64,000 nucleotides of DNA from Areca catechu. Taxonomy: Eukaryota; Streptophyta; Magnoliopsida; Arecales; Arecaceae. The stretch spans positions 182,006,526 through 182,070,525 of the forward strand of contig CM038039.1 in the NCBI GenBank assembly GCA_021397845.1, written 5' to 3'. This document shows positions 1 through 11,024 of this stretch, piece after piece (the stretch's first letter is position 1; every line of letters starts with the position of its first letter). A program made the position numbers and the translations under genes. The notes beneath the pieces were generated by a model, which was given only the letters and a program-made list of their open reading frames with translations, made no database searches and was not told the origin of the DNA.

Positions 1-979
1 AATCTCTTCAAGTTCAACCTTAGAGGCATTAGTTCATTCTCTAAGAAACCCCTTTTATAAAAAGACTATCCTATTACTAACAATCACTTTATGTTCATCA
101 ATTTGGTAGAAAAAATAATCCTTAGTTTTCTTTGGGTGCCCTATAAATGTATACTTATCAAACCTAGGCCCAAACTTATCTGTTCATAAATATTTGACAT
201 AAGCTAGACATCCCTAGACCCTAAGGTGTGAGAGTATTGGCTTACACCCCATCTATATTTCATATGAAGTTTTATCTATGGACTTGCTAGGAACTTTATT
301 TAGAATATAACAAGCTAAACTAATGCATATCCCTAGAAGGAGATAGGTAGACTTGCAAACCTCATCATAGATCAAACCATATCTAATAAGGTTTGATTTT
401 TCCTTTCAGATGCTCTATTATGCTGGGGTGTCCCGGGAGGAGTCCATTATAAGAGAATCCCATTCTCTTCCAAAGATATCGTAAATTCACTAGTAAGATA
501 TTCAACTCCTCAATCAGATTAAAGGATCTTAATATGTTTTCAAGTTTATTTCTCTACTTCATTACGAGATCATTTAAACACTCAAACAACTCTGACTTAT
601 GTCTCATCAAGTAGACATACCTATACCTCAATAAGTCATCAGTAAATGTGATGAAGTAGTGGTATCCACCTATAGCTAAAGTATTCATGGATCTACATAC
701 ATCAGTATGTATTAGACTTAGAACCTCAGTGGCCCTCTCATCCTTTCCGGTGAAAGGTGACTTAGTCATCTTCCTAAGAAGACAGGATTTGCTACTTGGC
801 AATGATTCAAAATCATTGACCTCGAGGATTCCCTCTTTGGATAACATGTTCATCCTTTTTTGTTAATATGACCTATTCTACAATGTCAAAGATAGACATC
901 AGGAACACTTTCAATCCTAGGGTGTTTATTGGATGTGTACATTACATTCATAGGCTATGATAAAACATGTCATTCTTCA
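1..979 (-). pseudogene. RE1 pre-integrase and integrase remnant
   Basis: Integrase inserts the cDNA into the host genome. On the minus strand an open stretch at 853-554 carries the end of the pre-integrase domain, a Cys-x2-Cys-like remnant (SCLLRKM, with the first Cys changed relative to RE13), and the start of the integrase core with the first catalytic Asp in HTDVC. Further core and C-terminal integrase sequence continues to base 1 but is interrupted by stops and frameshifts. The matching segment of RE13 (62000-61090) shows the same order. It is a dead copy; the Ty1/copia assignment follows from integrase lying before RT in the gene order. Confidence 0.8.
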
Positions 980-1400
980 ATTATCCATGCATTGAAGTAA
1001 CACCATTCAAAATGATATCACAATAACTATCTTTTATTAATAAATAATAACTATTTTTATTCAAAAGGCCTGCAGAAATCAAATTCATTAAAAAACTAGG
1101 ATAATTGTGACAATTACCTAAGATAATGATACTAGAATCAAAAACAAGCTTGAGTCTTCCTAAAGTCATAACTAGAACTTATCTTCCATCTCTAATGTTC
1201 ACAAATTTCTTGACATTTTTGAATCTTCTACTAGCCTGAATTCCCTGCATAAAATTACAAATATTAATAGAGCTTCCGATATCTAATACCCAAGTACTAG
1301 TATTACAAATACAAAAATTACAAGGTATTATCATATAAATACCATATCTAGCAATACTTAGCTGGTTCTTTTTCTTCCTTGGCCTATTCGGGTCTAGCAA
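980..1400 (-). pseudogene. RE1 protease region remnant
   Basis: The aspartic protease that cuts the Gag-Pol polyprotein is recognisable on the minus strand by WVLDIGSSINICN at about 1295-1257, equivalent to the DTG active-site region of RE13 (WVLDTGSPIHVCN). The Thr of the triad is changed to Ile, which would abolish activity. The next stretch (1169-981) corresponds to the linker between protease and pre-integrase. Stops separate it from gag and from integrase. Confidence 0.75.
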
Positions 1401-2150
1401 GGTAATATAAAGAAGACAATTGCTCTTCCAGTGCCCTTACTTCTTACAGTAGAAGCATTTAGCTTGAGTCTTGTTGGCTTTCAACTTCTTGGTCTGATTT
1501 GGCTTAGTCACTGGAGTACTTTGCACCTCTTTCTTATTCTTCTTCTTCTCTTGCTTAAAGCGACGATGCCCTATCGATCCTCCCACTACATTCACCAACC
1601 CCTTATGTAGCTGATGATCCTTCTCATAAGACTGTAGCATTCCCAATAGACCATGGTAGTTTACTACAGTCCTTATCATTCTATAATGATCGAGAAAATC
1701 AATATAGGATTTCAACAAAGAATTAAGGATCACATCCTTTCTCAGTTATTCATGCATGAGAAATCAAAGTTTTTACAGGCACTCAATCAGTTTGATCATG
1801 TACAATATATGACCTGACTGAGGCTCATCCTTGTGTTGAAAATGGTAAAGATGTTTTATACCTTTTAACATCATCGAGAGTGCCAAAGAACTCCTTCAAC
1901 ACTTGAAGTATATCCTCTAGCCGAGCATCCTCAAACTTGCAATTCAATTTGTCATTCATGGATGCCTACATAATACAACAGACTATGGTTCGATCATTGA
2001 GCCACTTTTGATAAGCATCTCGGACCGCACCATGAGTATTCTATGTAGGCTCCTTAGTACCAGATCTATCAATACATATAGAATCTATTCGTAGTCCAAC
2101 AATATTTTAAGCTTTTGATACTAGCTATCAAAATTGGATCCTGTTAAATT
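1401..2150 (-). pseudogene. RE1 gag remnant (capsid and zinc knuckle)
   Basis: Gag forms the virus-like particle that packages element RNA. The minus strand carries an N-terminal stretch near 2150-2020 (FDS-YQKLKILLDYE, with a stop inside), a middle open stretch at 1733-1437 with SYIDFLDHYRMIRTVVNYHGL, and a zinc-knuckle start CFYCKK at its end. A stop falls inside the knuckle directly after CFYCKK, before GHWK. RE13 shows the same protein in better condition at 63331-62342, which is how the pieces were ordered. It is non-functional. Confidence 0.8.
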
Positions 2151-3839
2151 TTTATTTTCTAGCAATTAATGGAGTGATAAAGCAGTGGCCATATTAATCT
2201 AAAAGGAGAACAAGACTTAATTAGTACATGAATCATTTAATCCTAAAGACTTGGACTTTAGTTTAAAGGTTCTCCCACTAAATTTGATCAAATTGGTATC
2301 CTCTATCTCCAATTCAAGGAATTGCACCAATTCCTTAGTGGGTACTAGAATCCAATAGACTGTACATGAACTTGATTTTATTAAGCTCATCTGTGTGCAT
2401 CTAAAGATAGGTTCTTAACTAATTATTGTTCTAAAAAAATTTTGTTAATCATTTTGCCCCAAGTACTAATCAATAAGCCTTTGGGCTATCACTAGAAGTC
2501 CTGGTTAGGTCCAATCATTAACAGATAGGATTGATTACTTCAAGCCAATGATGCCCAAGCCTGACTTTGGCCGGCCAACTTGACTATCGTTTAGAAAGGA
2601 CTAAGCCATCATAATACAAATAATAATTCCAATAGCCAGATGAGCACCAGGTCTTTAGACCTTCGATGATCATCTTAACTATTGGACTCATTATCACTCT
2701 CTTAATGGAAGGCCATAACTCAATTATCTCCATAATTTTGTCACTTAAAGGACCTAATAATTTTAGATGATTTAATTAGAGAAAATAGAGGAAGACATGG
2801 ACTAATCAACAATCCTCCCATTGATTTCATCAAGGGTTGAATCACATTAGTCCAAGGGCACCTAGATTAGCTAAACTAATCTTTCTTACTAGCATGGGTT
2901 AATTCAAATTGATGAGCTATCTAATCAATTTCTAATTGATCACATTAGCCAGGTAAGTAAGATCAATGGGAAGGTTACACCACCGACCTCTTTTCTTAGA
3001 CACCAAATAAGTTGGCCAGGTAAGAGGTAGCCCTAATTAATGATCATGATCAAAATACCATACTTATCTTAGACATTAATTGGTTCATCAGATTCAATTA
3101 GACTAGCCTAAGGACTCGGTACTGACCATTAAGGCATAATCAGGTCCATTTGTTATAATATGGACTTGATCAAACTATCACTATGGATTTGATCTAGAAA
3201 AAATTTTTGATCTAATCCTAATCAACTTTTTATTGGATTAAATCTAATTCTTTATTAGATCCATATTATTTTAAATTTAACCCTTGGTCTAACCCAGTTA
3301 TTTGACCTGATTCAAGCTAACCTAAAATCTATGATTTATGAAACATGATTAGATATTTAATTCATAATTCTAAATTTAATCTTAGATCTCTTAATTCTAG
3401 AAATTAATCAAGATTAAGTTTGCCAAATTTTAGATCTAAATAATTTATATGCATCACATATACATTAAACACTTTTTAGATCTCAACTATATAATATAGT
3501 CTTATGCTGAAATTAATTTTATGTTTCAGTTCTAAACATAAAAATAGATCCTAATACATTAATTTTAAATAAAAAATAGCAAATTAATGAAGATTAAATC
3601 ATTGGAAAATATATCTAATTATTGAAATAATTTTAATGAATTTTCTTTTACCTCATTGTTCATGGGATTAACTATAAATGGTATCCCTACATGCCATAGG
3701 AGACCTCATTGAATGGGAAGAGAGAGCCTTTAAACCCTTCTTTTCTCCTATGACCAGATGGCCATGATGATCAACCTAATCCAAAGTACTTACTCAGATT
3801 TAGATTGCATCTAATATGTAAAATTATACATCTACATAT
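2151..3839 (-). other. RE1 5' leader, non-coding
   Basis: AT-rich sequence between gag and the RE2 insertion, with no open frame I can support. The part at about 2220-2900 is similar to 63300-64000 in RE13, confirming it as family leader sequence. The leader resumes after RE2 at 6157 and runs to the PBS at 6174. It holds a structured segment at 3695-3752, annotated separately. Confidence 0.75.
3695..3752 (-). other. RE1 copy of the shared leader stem domain
   Basis: A 9-bp stem closes this segment: CATAGGAGA (3695-3703) pairs with TCTCCTATG (3744-3752). On the minus strand the enclosed part contains CTCTTCCCATTC followed by a GAGG motif, as in RE6, RE7 and RE9. One stem pair differs from RE9 by a compensatory swap (A-T for T-A). 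With RE2 removed it lies about 105 nt downstream of the PBS. The function is unknown; packaging, dimerisation or translation are all possible. Confidence 0.6.
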
Positions 3840-4426
3840 TGATGGGGACCCGAAAACCTATTTTATTTTATTTTATTTGAGCCCATTAGTCCTTTGTCAC
3901 TTTAGTCAAAGTGAGCCACTTGAGTCCTATAATAAAGTGGGACAGCTGAGTCAGTTGAGTCCACTTAGTCAGGTCCAATCGTTTTAGTTCAGTCAAGAGT
4001 TCAGTTAAGTTGTTCAAGTCAAGAGGAGAATCATCAGCAGCAAGGAGATTCACCAGACCCCTCCAACTAGAGCCGGCCTTCATGCACCTAAACCCTTTCA
4101 AGCCGCCAAGCCCGCAAGAGAGAGCTCCAGCCCAAGACAGGCCCATTGTTGACCGGTCCACCAAGGTTTCTTGGCCCACAAGTTATGGTTTCTTAGCCCT
4201 CAAGTAATGTACCCTGGGGTGAATCTATAAATACTGTCTCTCCCCTCTTGTATTAAACATATTCTTCTCATGACTACAACTTAAAAAGTTATTTTGTCTG
4301 AGTTTTGAGTTTTTTCTTTGGATTGGAGTGGGTGTGACGCCCGGGTTCCTGGTTCTTGAGTGCAAGCCCTAATTTTCTGGTGACTTCTACACTCGCCAGC
4401 GATCCTCCCCGTTCTGTCCCGCATCA
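3840..4426 (+). repeat. RE2 5' LTR
   Basis: 587 bp, TG...CA, colinear with 5565-6151 without gaps. A TATA box lies at 4226-4233, followed by a CT-rich stretch. It joins the PBS after a 3-nt spacer. Confidence 0.92.
4226..4233 (+). promoter_or_regulatory. TATA box in RE2 5' LTR
   Basis: TATAAATA, conserved at 5951-5958 in the 3' LTR, about 190 nt from the LTR end. Transcription should begin some 30 nt downstream. It is inferred from position and consensus only. Confidence 0.65.
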
Positions 4427-4429
4427 ACT

Positions 4430-4441
4430 TGGTATCAGAGC
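4430..4441 (+). other. RE2 primer-binding site (tRNA-iMet)
   Basis: TGGTATCAGAGC is complementary to the 3' end of plant initiator-Met tRNA and starts 3 nt after the 5' LTR end. It primes minus-strand synthesis. The same sequence is used by RE6 and RE9. Confidence 0.88.
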
Positions 4442-5529
4442 TAGAGGATTAGGGTTTTGTTTTTCCTCCCACTCCAAATCTTTCCTCGTGTCCAGATCTT
4501 CATTGCAAGATTTCTCGAACCTCCGTCAGCCGTTGAGGTCCATCAATGCCATGCACCCGAGCCCCTCTCTTCTCCGCTGCCCGCGAAGCCCGTCTCCAGC
4601 ATAGCCTCCAATCAAGTCCCCCCTCCTCCACCTCCGGCCCGTGACCCTCCCCAACGCCCCACTGGAATCGTCCATTTGTGAAACCACCACTAGCAACCGA
4701 CGACCCATCAACGGCCAGCGATTGAGAGCAGCGTAGATGTACGACCTTAACTCCCTCCGCTTCGACCCCATCAAGGAGTCGATCGTCTCCCGCGAGATGC
4801 CGGCGCGACTGAGAGCAGCGGTCGATGGTGGTCCTCCTCCACCTCTTTCTCCTTCTCACGGTGGCGCTCCTAGCCTCCTTCCGATCGTTGATGGTAGAGG
4901 TCCTGGTGACGGAAGTCCGATCCCACGGGTGGACGATCATTCCCTTCATCGAGTGCTTCTCTCGCTGCCGCGACGACGAATCCTCCCCGCCCAGATCCGA
5001 AAGATAACTCCACCGGATCACCTCCCCTCCACCACTGACCGTGGCCAACGCACCACCCGGTTCCTCCGACGTGCCAAATCCTTCATCTCCCCTACTAGAA
5101 CCGTCGGATCCCCTGTGGCCGTGACTCCCGTGACCACCGTCCGCATCGCCATTCCCCCGGGCTGCCGCCATTCACCGGAGCAAGGCCGTACCACCATCCC
5201 CCTAGGCCGCCATCCTCATCCCTAGCCCCATTGTCGATGAAGCCCACCGGTGAAGCCTATGTTTCTTGGTTTGTGAAGAACTTGCAGGAAGTCACACGAA
5301 CATGAATGCATACCCTGCATTCATTCACCGACTTCAAGCATGGAAGGAAAAAAAATAGTGAAAAAAAAGAAAAAGAAAAGAAAAGAAAAGGAGAGAGAAA
5401 ATTAGTGGAAAAAAAATCAAAGAAAAAGAAAAAAGAAAGAAAGGTGAAAAAAAAAGAAAAAAAAATTGAAACTAGCACTTTTGTTTTGACTTGGTTAGTT
5501 CCGGTTCCGTCAAACCCTGCTGAGCTTGA
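4442..5529 (+). other. RE2 internal region, GC-rich cargo of unknown origin
   Basis: The first part (about 4480-5230) is unusually GC-rich for this window and open on both strands: plus 4737-5225 (162 codons, Pro/Arg/Ser-rich) and minus 5171-4500 (223 codons). Neither has a domain I recognise, and long frames on both strands are expected from GC-rich, stop-poor DNA. The second part (about 5345-5466) is a purine-rich low-complexity run (AAAG/GAAA). Captured host 5'-UTR or exon sequence is possible, or simply drifted leader sequence; no similarity to gag or pol is visible. Confidence 0.6.
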
Positions 5530-5544
5530 CTCGACAGAGTCGAG
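5530..5544 (+). other. Pre-PPT palindrome in RE2
   Basis: CTCGAC-AGA-GTCGAG forms a 6-bp stem with a 3-nt loop, extendable by one A-T pair. It sits 20 nt before the 3' LTR. The same motif precedes the PPT of RE6 (25065-25079) and RE11 (47245-47259), and a decayed copy is in RE9 (39444-39458). Confidence 0.75.
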
Positions 5545-5553
5545 TTCTCCCCA

Positions 5554-5564
5554 CTGCAGGGGAA
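5554..5564 (+). other. RE2 polypurine tract
   Basis: CTGCAGGGGAA directly abuts the 3' LTR at 5565. It primes plus-strand DNA synthesis. The tract is short and only the last 7 bases are pure purine. Confidence 0.65.
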
Positions 5565-6151
5565 TGATGGGGACCCGAAAACCTATTTTATTTTATTTTA
5601 TTTGAGTCCATTAGTCCTTTGTCACTTTAGTCAAAGTGAGCCACTTGAGTCCTGTAATAAAGTGGGACAACTGAGTTAGTTGAGTCCACTTAGTCAGGTC
5701 CAGTCATTTTAGTTTAGTCAAGAGTCCAATTAAGTTGTTCAAGTCAAGAGGAGAATCATCAGCAGCCAGGAGATTCACCAGACCCCTCCAACTAGAGCCA
5801 GCCTTCATGCACCTAGACCCTTTCAACCTGCCCAGCCCGCAAGAGAGAGCTCCAGCCCAAGACAGGCCCACTATTGACCGATCCACCAGGGTTTCTTGGC
5901 CCACAAGTTAGGGTTTCTTAGCCCTCAAGTAATGTACCCTGGGGTGAATCTATAAATACTGCCCCTCCCCTCTTGTATTAAACATCTTCTTCTTATGAAT
6001 ACAAATTAAAAAGTTATTATGTCTGAGTTTTGAGTTTTTTCTCCGGATTGGAGTGGGTGTGACACCCGGGTTCCTGGTTCTTGAGTGCAAGACCTAATCT
6101 TCTGGTGACTTCTACGCTCGCCAGCGATCCTCCCCGTTCTGTCCTGCATCA
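5565..6151 (+). repeat. RE2 3' LTR
   Basis: 587 bp, the same length as the 5' LTR, with about 34 substitutions. It ends CATCA directly before the TSD CATAT at 6152-6156. Confidence 0.92.
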
Positions 6152-6173
6152 CATATCCTATTATGAAAAGCTT

Positions 6174-6185
6174 GCTTTAATACCA
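6174..6185 (-). other. RE1 primer-binding site (decayed)
   Basis: On the minus strand TGGTATTAAAGC, two changes from TGGTATCAGAGC, one base from the end of the 5' LTR. Both changes are C-to-T or G-to-A. Confidence 0.75.
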
Positions 6186-6186
6186 T

Positions 6187-8578
6187 TATTGCAAAAATAC
6201 CTAGGATTTCAAATTTTTCAATGGAAATATATCTATTTTAAAACTATTTTAAATAGAAAATATATATTTATAATAATTCTAATAAGTTCTAAGCAAGATC
6301 ATAACATGATATGCTATAGAATATAAAATCAGCATGCATCAATCTACCCAATACATGTACCCAATACATGCAGTAGATTTAATCTACAAACCATATGAAA
6401 TCTAATTTCATACCTTATCATGGATCAATGATCGCCACTACTGATAGTATGTGGCAAGGGCTCTCTGCATCACTTTACAGCTGCATAGGGTATCTGGCCT
6501 TTATGAATCATCCACATGAAACTCTGACACGATCAACCTCCCAGGATTGCTAGATCCCTCCGAAGGCCACTAGATGGCTAAAAATAATTTATTTCTTAGG
6601 TTTTTTTGACTCTCCCTAGAAATCTAAGAAGAGGATGAAGAGATCTAGATCTAAGAAGAAGAAAACTAAAAATAAGAAAACCCCTTTCTTCTATTTTTCT
6701 TTCTTTTTCTTCTACCCTCAACCCTAGCACCCAAAAAGATTCTTTCATGCCAAACAAGAACTCATGCCCACTTTTTTCTCAATGCCCTTTCTCATCATAT
6801 CTCATACTAATTTAAAGCTTCCTTGGTCATCCAATCTTATAAGAATCCTAGGAAAATTAGGTGTGTAGATTAGGATAGGATTAAGTGGACTTTGGATGAG
6901 ATTAGGAAATACTAGCCTAGTTTGACTAGTCTTTATCATTCCATGCCCCACCAAAAATCCCACAAAAATTTTAAAAATTTTTATCTAAAATCACCAGTAA
7001 AAGAACCTTCTTTTAAATTCATATTTTATCTAGACTTTTCAAAAAAAATGGCATCAATAATTGATAAGTTTTGTGAGTTTAAGACCAAGTAGAGTTTAGA
7101 TATGGCAAAGAGTTTGACTCCCAGTCAAACTCCTCCCCTTTTAATTTAAAACTTATTCTAAACTAATCCAGATCAAATAAGAAATAAGAGAGGGTGTGAA
7201 ATCATGCTTGTCATGAGTTTTCCACAAATTTACTCAAATAAATGGCATGGAGAAATCCTAGAGGAATCCTAGTTGAGTTTGACTAAAGAATGGGTTTCTA
7301 ATCTAATTCAAAAAAGATTCCAATTAAATCTAATTTAATTTAAACCAATTTAAATAACTGAACCTAATATAATTAGGTCCTATTAGTCTTAAATAGATTC
7401 TAATTAAATATAGAATTAAGTGAACACAAGTTCAAATCAAACCATAATTAGAAACCCTTAGCAATTAGGTCATCGAATAACCTAATCGGGTATATTCTAA
7501 TTAACCAATTCAATTAGACTTGACCTAAATCTCTTCACTCAATCAAATTAAGTCAAATAAAAATCCAATTATTGATTAATACTTTTATAATTAATTAATA
7601 ATTAATTAATAATTAATTTATAATATTTGTATAGGATTAATTATTCATCATAATATCATGATTGGTCAGAAACTTCTATTGCATATGACCCCATAGGTTC
7701 AAATACTAAGTTTGTAGTCCAGGAACTAATTTCTAAACCAATCTATGCAACCATCTAGTAATCATGCCCAATGTCTGGATAGGTCGAAAGTTTACGAAAC
7801 AAATTCAAGAACCCTGGCATATGCTTTCCATATAATTCATCCCTTTGACCTTAACACTTAGAATGATTTCAGAGTTAACTACCAAATTCAAATAATGTAT
7901 CCAAATATGCCTCAATCTACTAAACCTTGTGACTCTTTACAAGGATTGCCCTGGCCAATGTTATACTAAATTGAAATATAATAGAGCATTGTCTCTAATA
8001 TCTTGAAGTGATCAATGCCATCTTGACTTACCACTGATTAACAAGTACTTGACTGCACCTAGTAACCTTCTATCACTAAATTAGAATTTCATGTAGTCCA
8101 GCACCTAAATATAATTAGTTGCTTGTAAATCACCATGATGATCTCAGGTCAGAGGGATACTTATATCCATATCATTTTGTGAGATACTCTCATCAGCAGA
8201 GTACTCAACAGAGTTGATCATGTTTGGTGCAATGTATTTCTACACTCGCCTACATACCATAATAGTGTCCCTACACTCCTTGGTTTTAAGGACAACCAAC
8301 TCATATGGCATATAACAACCTATGCTCGATAAACATTATCATCCTATATAACAATGCATCATTTAGTTGTGAATATATTTAAGAACTACTTGATAAATCC
8401 TTCTTTATTAAATTGAAGTAGTTCTAAAGACTTTATTTCAAAAGAGTCCAAAGAAAGATGCAAAAAATGATGAACTACCAAAAAAATAACTTTTATTTTA
8501 TCAATGATTAATGTACACATTATAAAAATTCAATCATCTACAACCCAAATGATTGGCTATAGGATACATTTTCTAACA
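6187..8578 (-). repeat. RE1 5' LTR (2.4 kb)
   Basis: On the minus strand it starts TGTTAGAAAATG at 8578 and ends next to the PBS at 6187 (terminal CA decayed to TA). It is homologous along its length to the RE13 3' LTR (57065-59332). For example AGCCAATCA lies near the start of both, and matching blocks occur at 7660-8560 and 58400-59320. The middle (6200-7650) is AT-rich and non-coding. Confidence 0.8.
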
Positions 8579-10109
8579 AAGAATTCCATGATCTTTCTCT
8601 CCTATTTTTTATAATAATTCAGGCCTCTAAATTGCCACACAACTGAGCAAAAATAGGATTAAATTGGCATGGAGAATGGATTGGATAGGACTAGATAAGG
8701 AAAAGAGTTTGCTTGAACTAGGAGTATGATTTTTAATAAAACTCTTCCAATTTAAATTTAGATCAATTCAAATAAATTTTTAATTTTACCTAAACCTATC
8801 TTAATCCAATAGAAGCTAAGGAAGGGCAACAAAACATGTTTTCCATGGGAAAATCTATGCACAAAAACCAAAATTGCATGGAGAAAGAAGGGGGCACAAG
8901 ATTAAGTTTTGACTTGGTTAAAACAAATTCAAAAAAAATTAAAACTCCTAAAATCTATCTTACTTTAATGCTAATTAGAACTGGTAAGAGGGAGGGTGCT
9001 AATCATAATTTGGCATGGAGAAACTTCACACAAAAATCCATTTTGGCATGGAGAATAAAGTGGTGCAAAGGAGAAACAAGATTTTTAGTTTGACTTGATC
9101 AACCTTAATTCTAATCTCAATTTAATTTGATTTAACCAATTTAAATAGCTCGAACCTAATTTAATTAGGCTCCAATTAAACTTAATTAATTAAAAAATAA
9201 TAAATTCTAAATTTAAATTAAATTAAGATTAAAATTTTCTCAGTGATTAGGTCATTAAATAACCTAATTGAGTGAAATCTAATTAAACTAAATCAATTAG
9301 ACTTGACCAAATCTTCTTTGCTCAATCAAATTGAGCTAATTATCAATCCAATTTCTAATTAATCCTTCTAAAATTAATTAATAATTAATTATTTGTTTAT
9401 AATATTTGTATAAGGTAAATTGTTAATCATATTTATAATTTTGTCACTGAATGATTCCTAATCGTTGATCAACCATCATGATCAATTAAAAACTTCTATT
9501 ATGTGTGACCTTGTAAGTTCAAACCTTAAACCGGTAGCTCAATCCCTTCTTGACTCAATATTGACTTAACAAGTACTTGACTGCACTCAGAAACCTTTCG
9601 TCACTAGATTAAAAATTTAAGTTGTCTAGCACCAAATACAGTGAGTTGCTTACCAAGTCACCATGATAGTCTTAGGTCGAGAGGATACCTATATCCATAC
9701 CCTTTTGCAAGATACTCTTGATAGTAGAGAACTCCATAGAGTTGGTCATTGTTCAGTAAGATGTACTCCTACATTGACCTGTATGCCATACTAGTGTCTC
9801 CACACTCTTTAGTTAAGAGGACAACTAACCTATATGGCATACAATAACCTATTCTCGATAAACATTATCATCCTAGGTAACAATATATCATTTGGTCATA
9901 AACTGATTTAAGAACAAATTTATAAATCCTTCTTTATTGAATCAGTATAGTTCTAAGAATTTCAACATATTAAAGTTTATTGAAAGATGACAAACAGTGT
10001 TGAGCTGCCAAAAATAATATTTATTTTATTAATATTATATATATTTACAAGATAGCTCAACCATCTATAACCTAGATAATTGATTAGCTTTAGGATACTT
10101 TTTCCAATA
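8579..10109 (-). repeat. RE3: truncated LTR of the RE1/RE13 family
   Basis: On the minus strand it begins TATTGGAAAAAGTATCC at 10109 (terminal TG decayed to TA) and aligns to the first two-thirds of the RE1 LTR. For instance 9400-10100 matches 7620-8570 almost block for block. It stops where RE1 begins at 8578. It is probably a solo LTR, or one end of a longer element, that RE1 inserted into; the remainder would lie left of the window. It has no coding content. Confidence 0.7.
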
Positions 10110-10481
10110 GTGACTTCTTGTTCTTGGTCATGCTTAGTACTATTATTCTATAACTACCTGTACTCTTGTTCCAGTGTTCCTACACTTTAAACTTGAGAGA
10201 GATGATCCGTGCACCAATCTTGATGGATAAATCATTATCCATATGATGATCCCATGATTGAGAGCATTTAGGAGTTATTTATAATGACACATCTCTCAAA
10301 TCTCAACTCTTAAAAGTATATGTCATTGTTTATTAACTTCATGAAAATTTCATGGATATATAAAACCAGAATGGAAGAAAAAGTCCAATTTTACTGATAA
10401 AAAAATTGATTAAATACAATTGATGATCCATAAAATTGTAATGTATTAGCCAAATTAGCTTTTAAAGCATAAAATATAACA
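10110..10481 (-). repeat. RE4 3' LTR, 5' portion
   Basis: On the minus strand it starts TGTTATATTTTATGC directly after the PPT and is cut at 10110 by RE3. The rest would lie beyond RE3 and RE1. The only evidence is position, the TGTTA start and the PPT; no second copy is in the window. Confidence 0.6.
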
Positions 10482-10495
10482 ATCTCCCACTTGTA
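10482..10495 (-). other. RE4 polypurine tract
   Basis: On the minus strand TACAAGTGGGAGAT abuts the LTR start. It is nearly identical to the RE13 PPT at 59333-59345, typical of this group of copia elements. Confidence 0.75.
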
Positions 10496-10554
10496 CAAAA
10501 GCTAATTAGCTCTATACCTAAGTCCCACCTTCTCAAGGTGGGCTTCAGGCTCAA

Positions 10555-11024
10555 CTACTTTGTTAGTGGGTCTTCCATGTTATCCATGGAGTCAACTCTC
10601 TTCACCTTAATGTACTTCTTCTCGAGATAGTCGCATATAATATAGAACCACCACTCGATGTACCTAGACTTTTGGTAAGACCTGAGCTCCTTAGTGAGGG
10701 CTATGGCACCATTGTTATCATAGTACAAAAGGATGGCATCTAATGGCATCACTTTAAGCTTTGTAATGAATTTCTTATACTAGAATACTTCCTTTGTAGC
10801 TTTCGAGGTAGCGATGTACTCAGCTTCCATGATAAAATTCGCAATGATGTGTTGGTTAGAACTCTTCCAACTGGTAGAGCCACCATTTCAAAGAGATATA
10901 GAACCTGATCAGGATCAAACTTAAAGTTTGAATTAGTGTATCTCTCAACCCATAACTTAGACTTTTCTTCAAAGATTGAGAATAAATCCTTAGTTCTTCT
11001 CAAGTACTTAAGGATATTCTTCAT
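10555..11024 (-). pseudogene. RE4 RNase H remnant
   Basis: RNase H degrades the RNA template during reverse transcription. The minus strand shows KNILKYLRRTKD (11024 onward), then the conserved end YYDNNGAIALTKE near 10740-10690 and a terminal DPLTK. RE13 has the matching order (KSILKYLRNTKD, YCDSTGAIAQAKE). A frame break lies at about 10750. The ALST-type catalytic segment is poorly preserved. Confidence 0.75.

Larger units (their letters stand above)
3840..6151 (+). mobile_element. RE2: non-autonomous LTR retrotransposon (2.3 kb)
   Basis: Two 587-bp LTRs (3840-4426 and 5565-6151) start TGATGGGGACCCG and end GCATCA, and flank 1138 bp of internal sequence. The 5-bp TSD CATAT is perfect (3835-3839 and 6152-6156). 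A PBS matching initiator-Met tRNA and a PPT are in place, but no gag, protease, RT or integrase is recognisable, so it must have been moved in trans. By hand count the LTRs differ at about 34 sites with no indels (about 94% identical), mostly transitions. The LTR ends, PBS and pre-PPT palindrome link it to the gypsy clade of RE6 and RE11. It inserted into the RE1 leader. Confidence 0.92.
1..8578 (-). mobile_element. RE1: Ty1/copia LTR retrotransposon, minus strand, cut by window edge
   Basis: The order from high to low coordinates is 5' LTR (6187-8578), PBS (6174-6185), leader, gag, protease region, pre-integrase, integrase. RT, RNase H and the 3' LTR lie left of base 1. The sequence at base 1 aligns to about 61090 of RE13, a relative of the same family. 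The leader is split by RE2. The 5 bases after the LTR (8579-8583, AAGAA) are the expected right TSD, but the partner lies outside the window. Every coding part is broken, so the copy is inactive. It abuts RE3, a fragment of a like LTR, which was probably its target. Confidence 0.85.

Noticed and set aside
4500..5171. A 223-codon minus-strand frame in RE2
   Set aside because: It overlaps an equally open plus-strand frame in GC-rich DNA; residue composition is Arg/Gly/Asp-biased with no recognisable domain.
5530..5544. The pre-PPT palindrome as a transcription terminator
   Set aside because: The stem is short with no T-run, and its position tracks the PPT rather than transcript ends.
5306..5605. 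Lys/Glu-rich frame of 99 codons
   Set aside because: It is the translation of a purine-rich low-complexity run.
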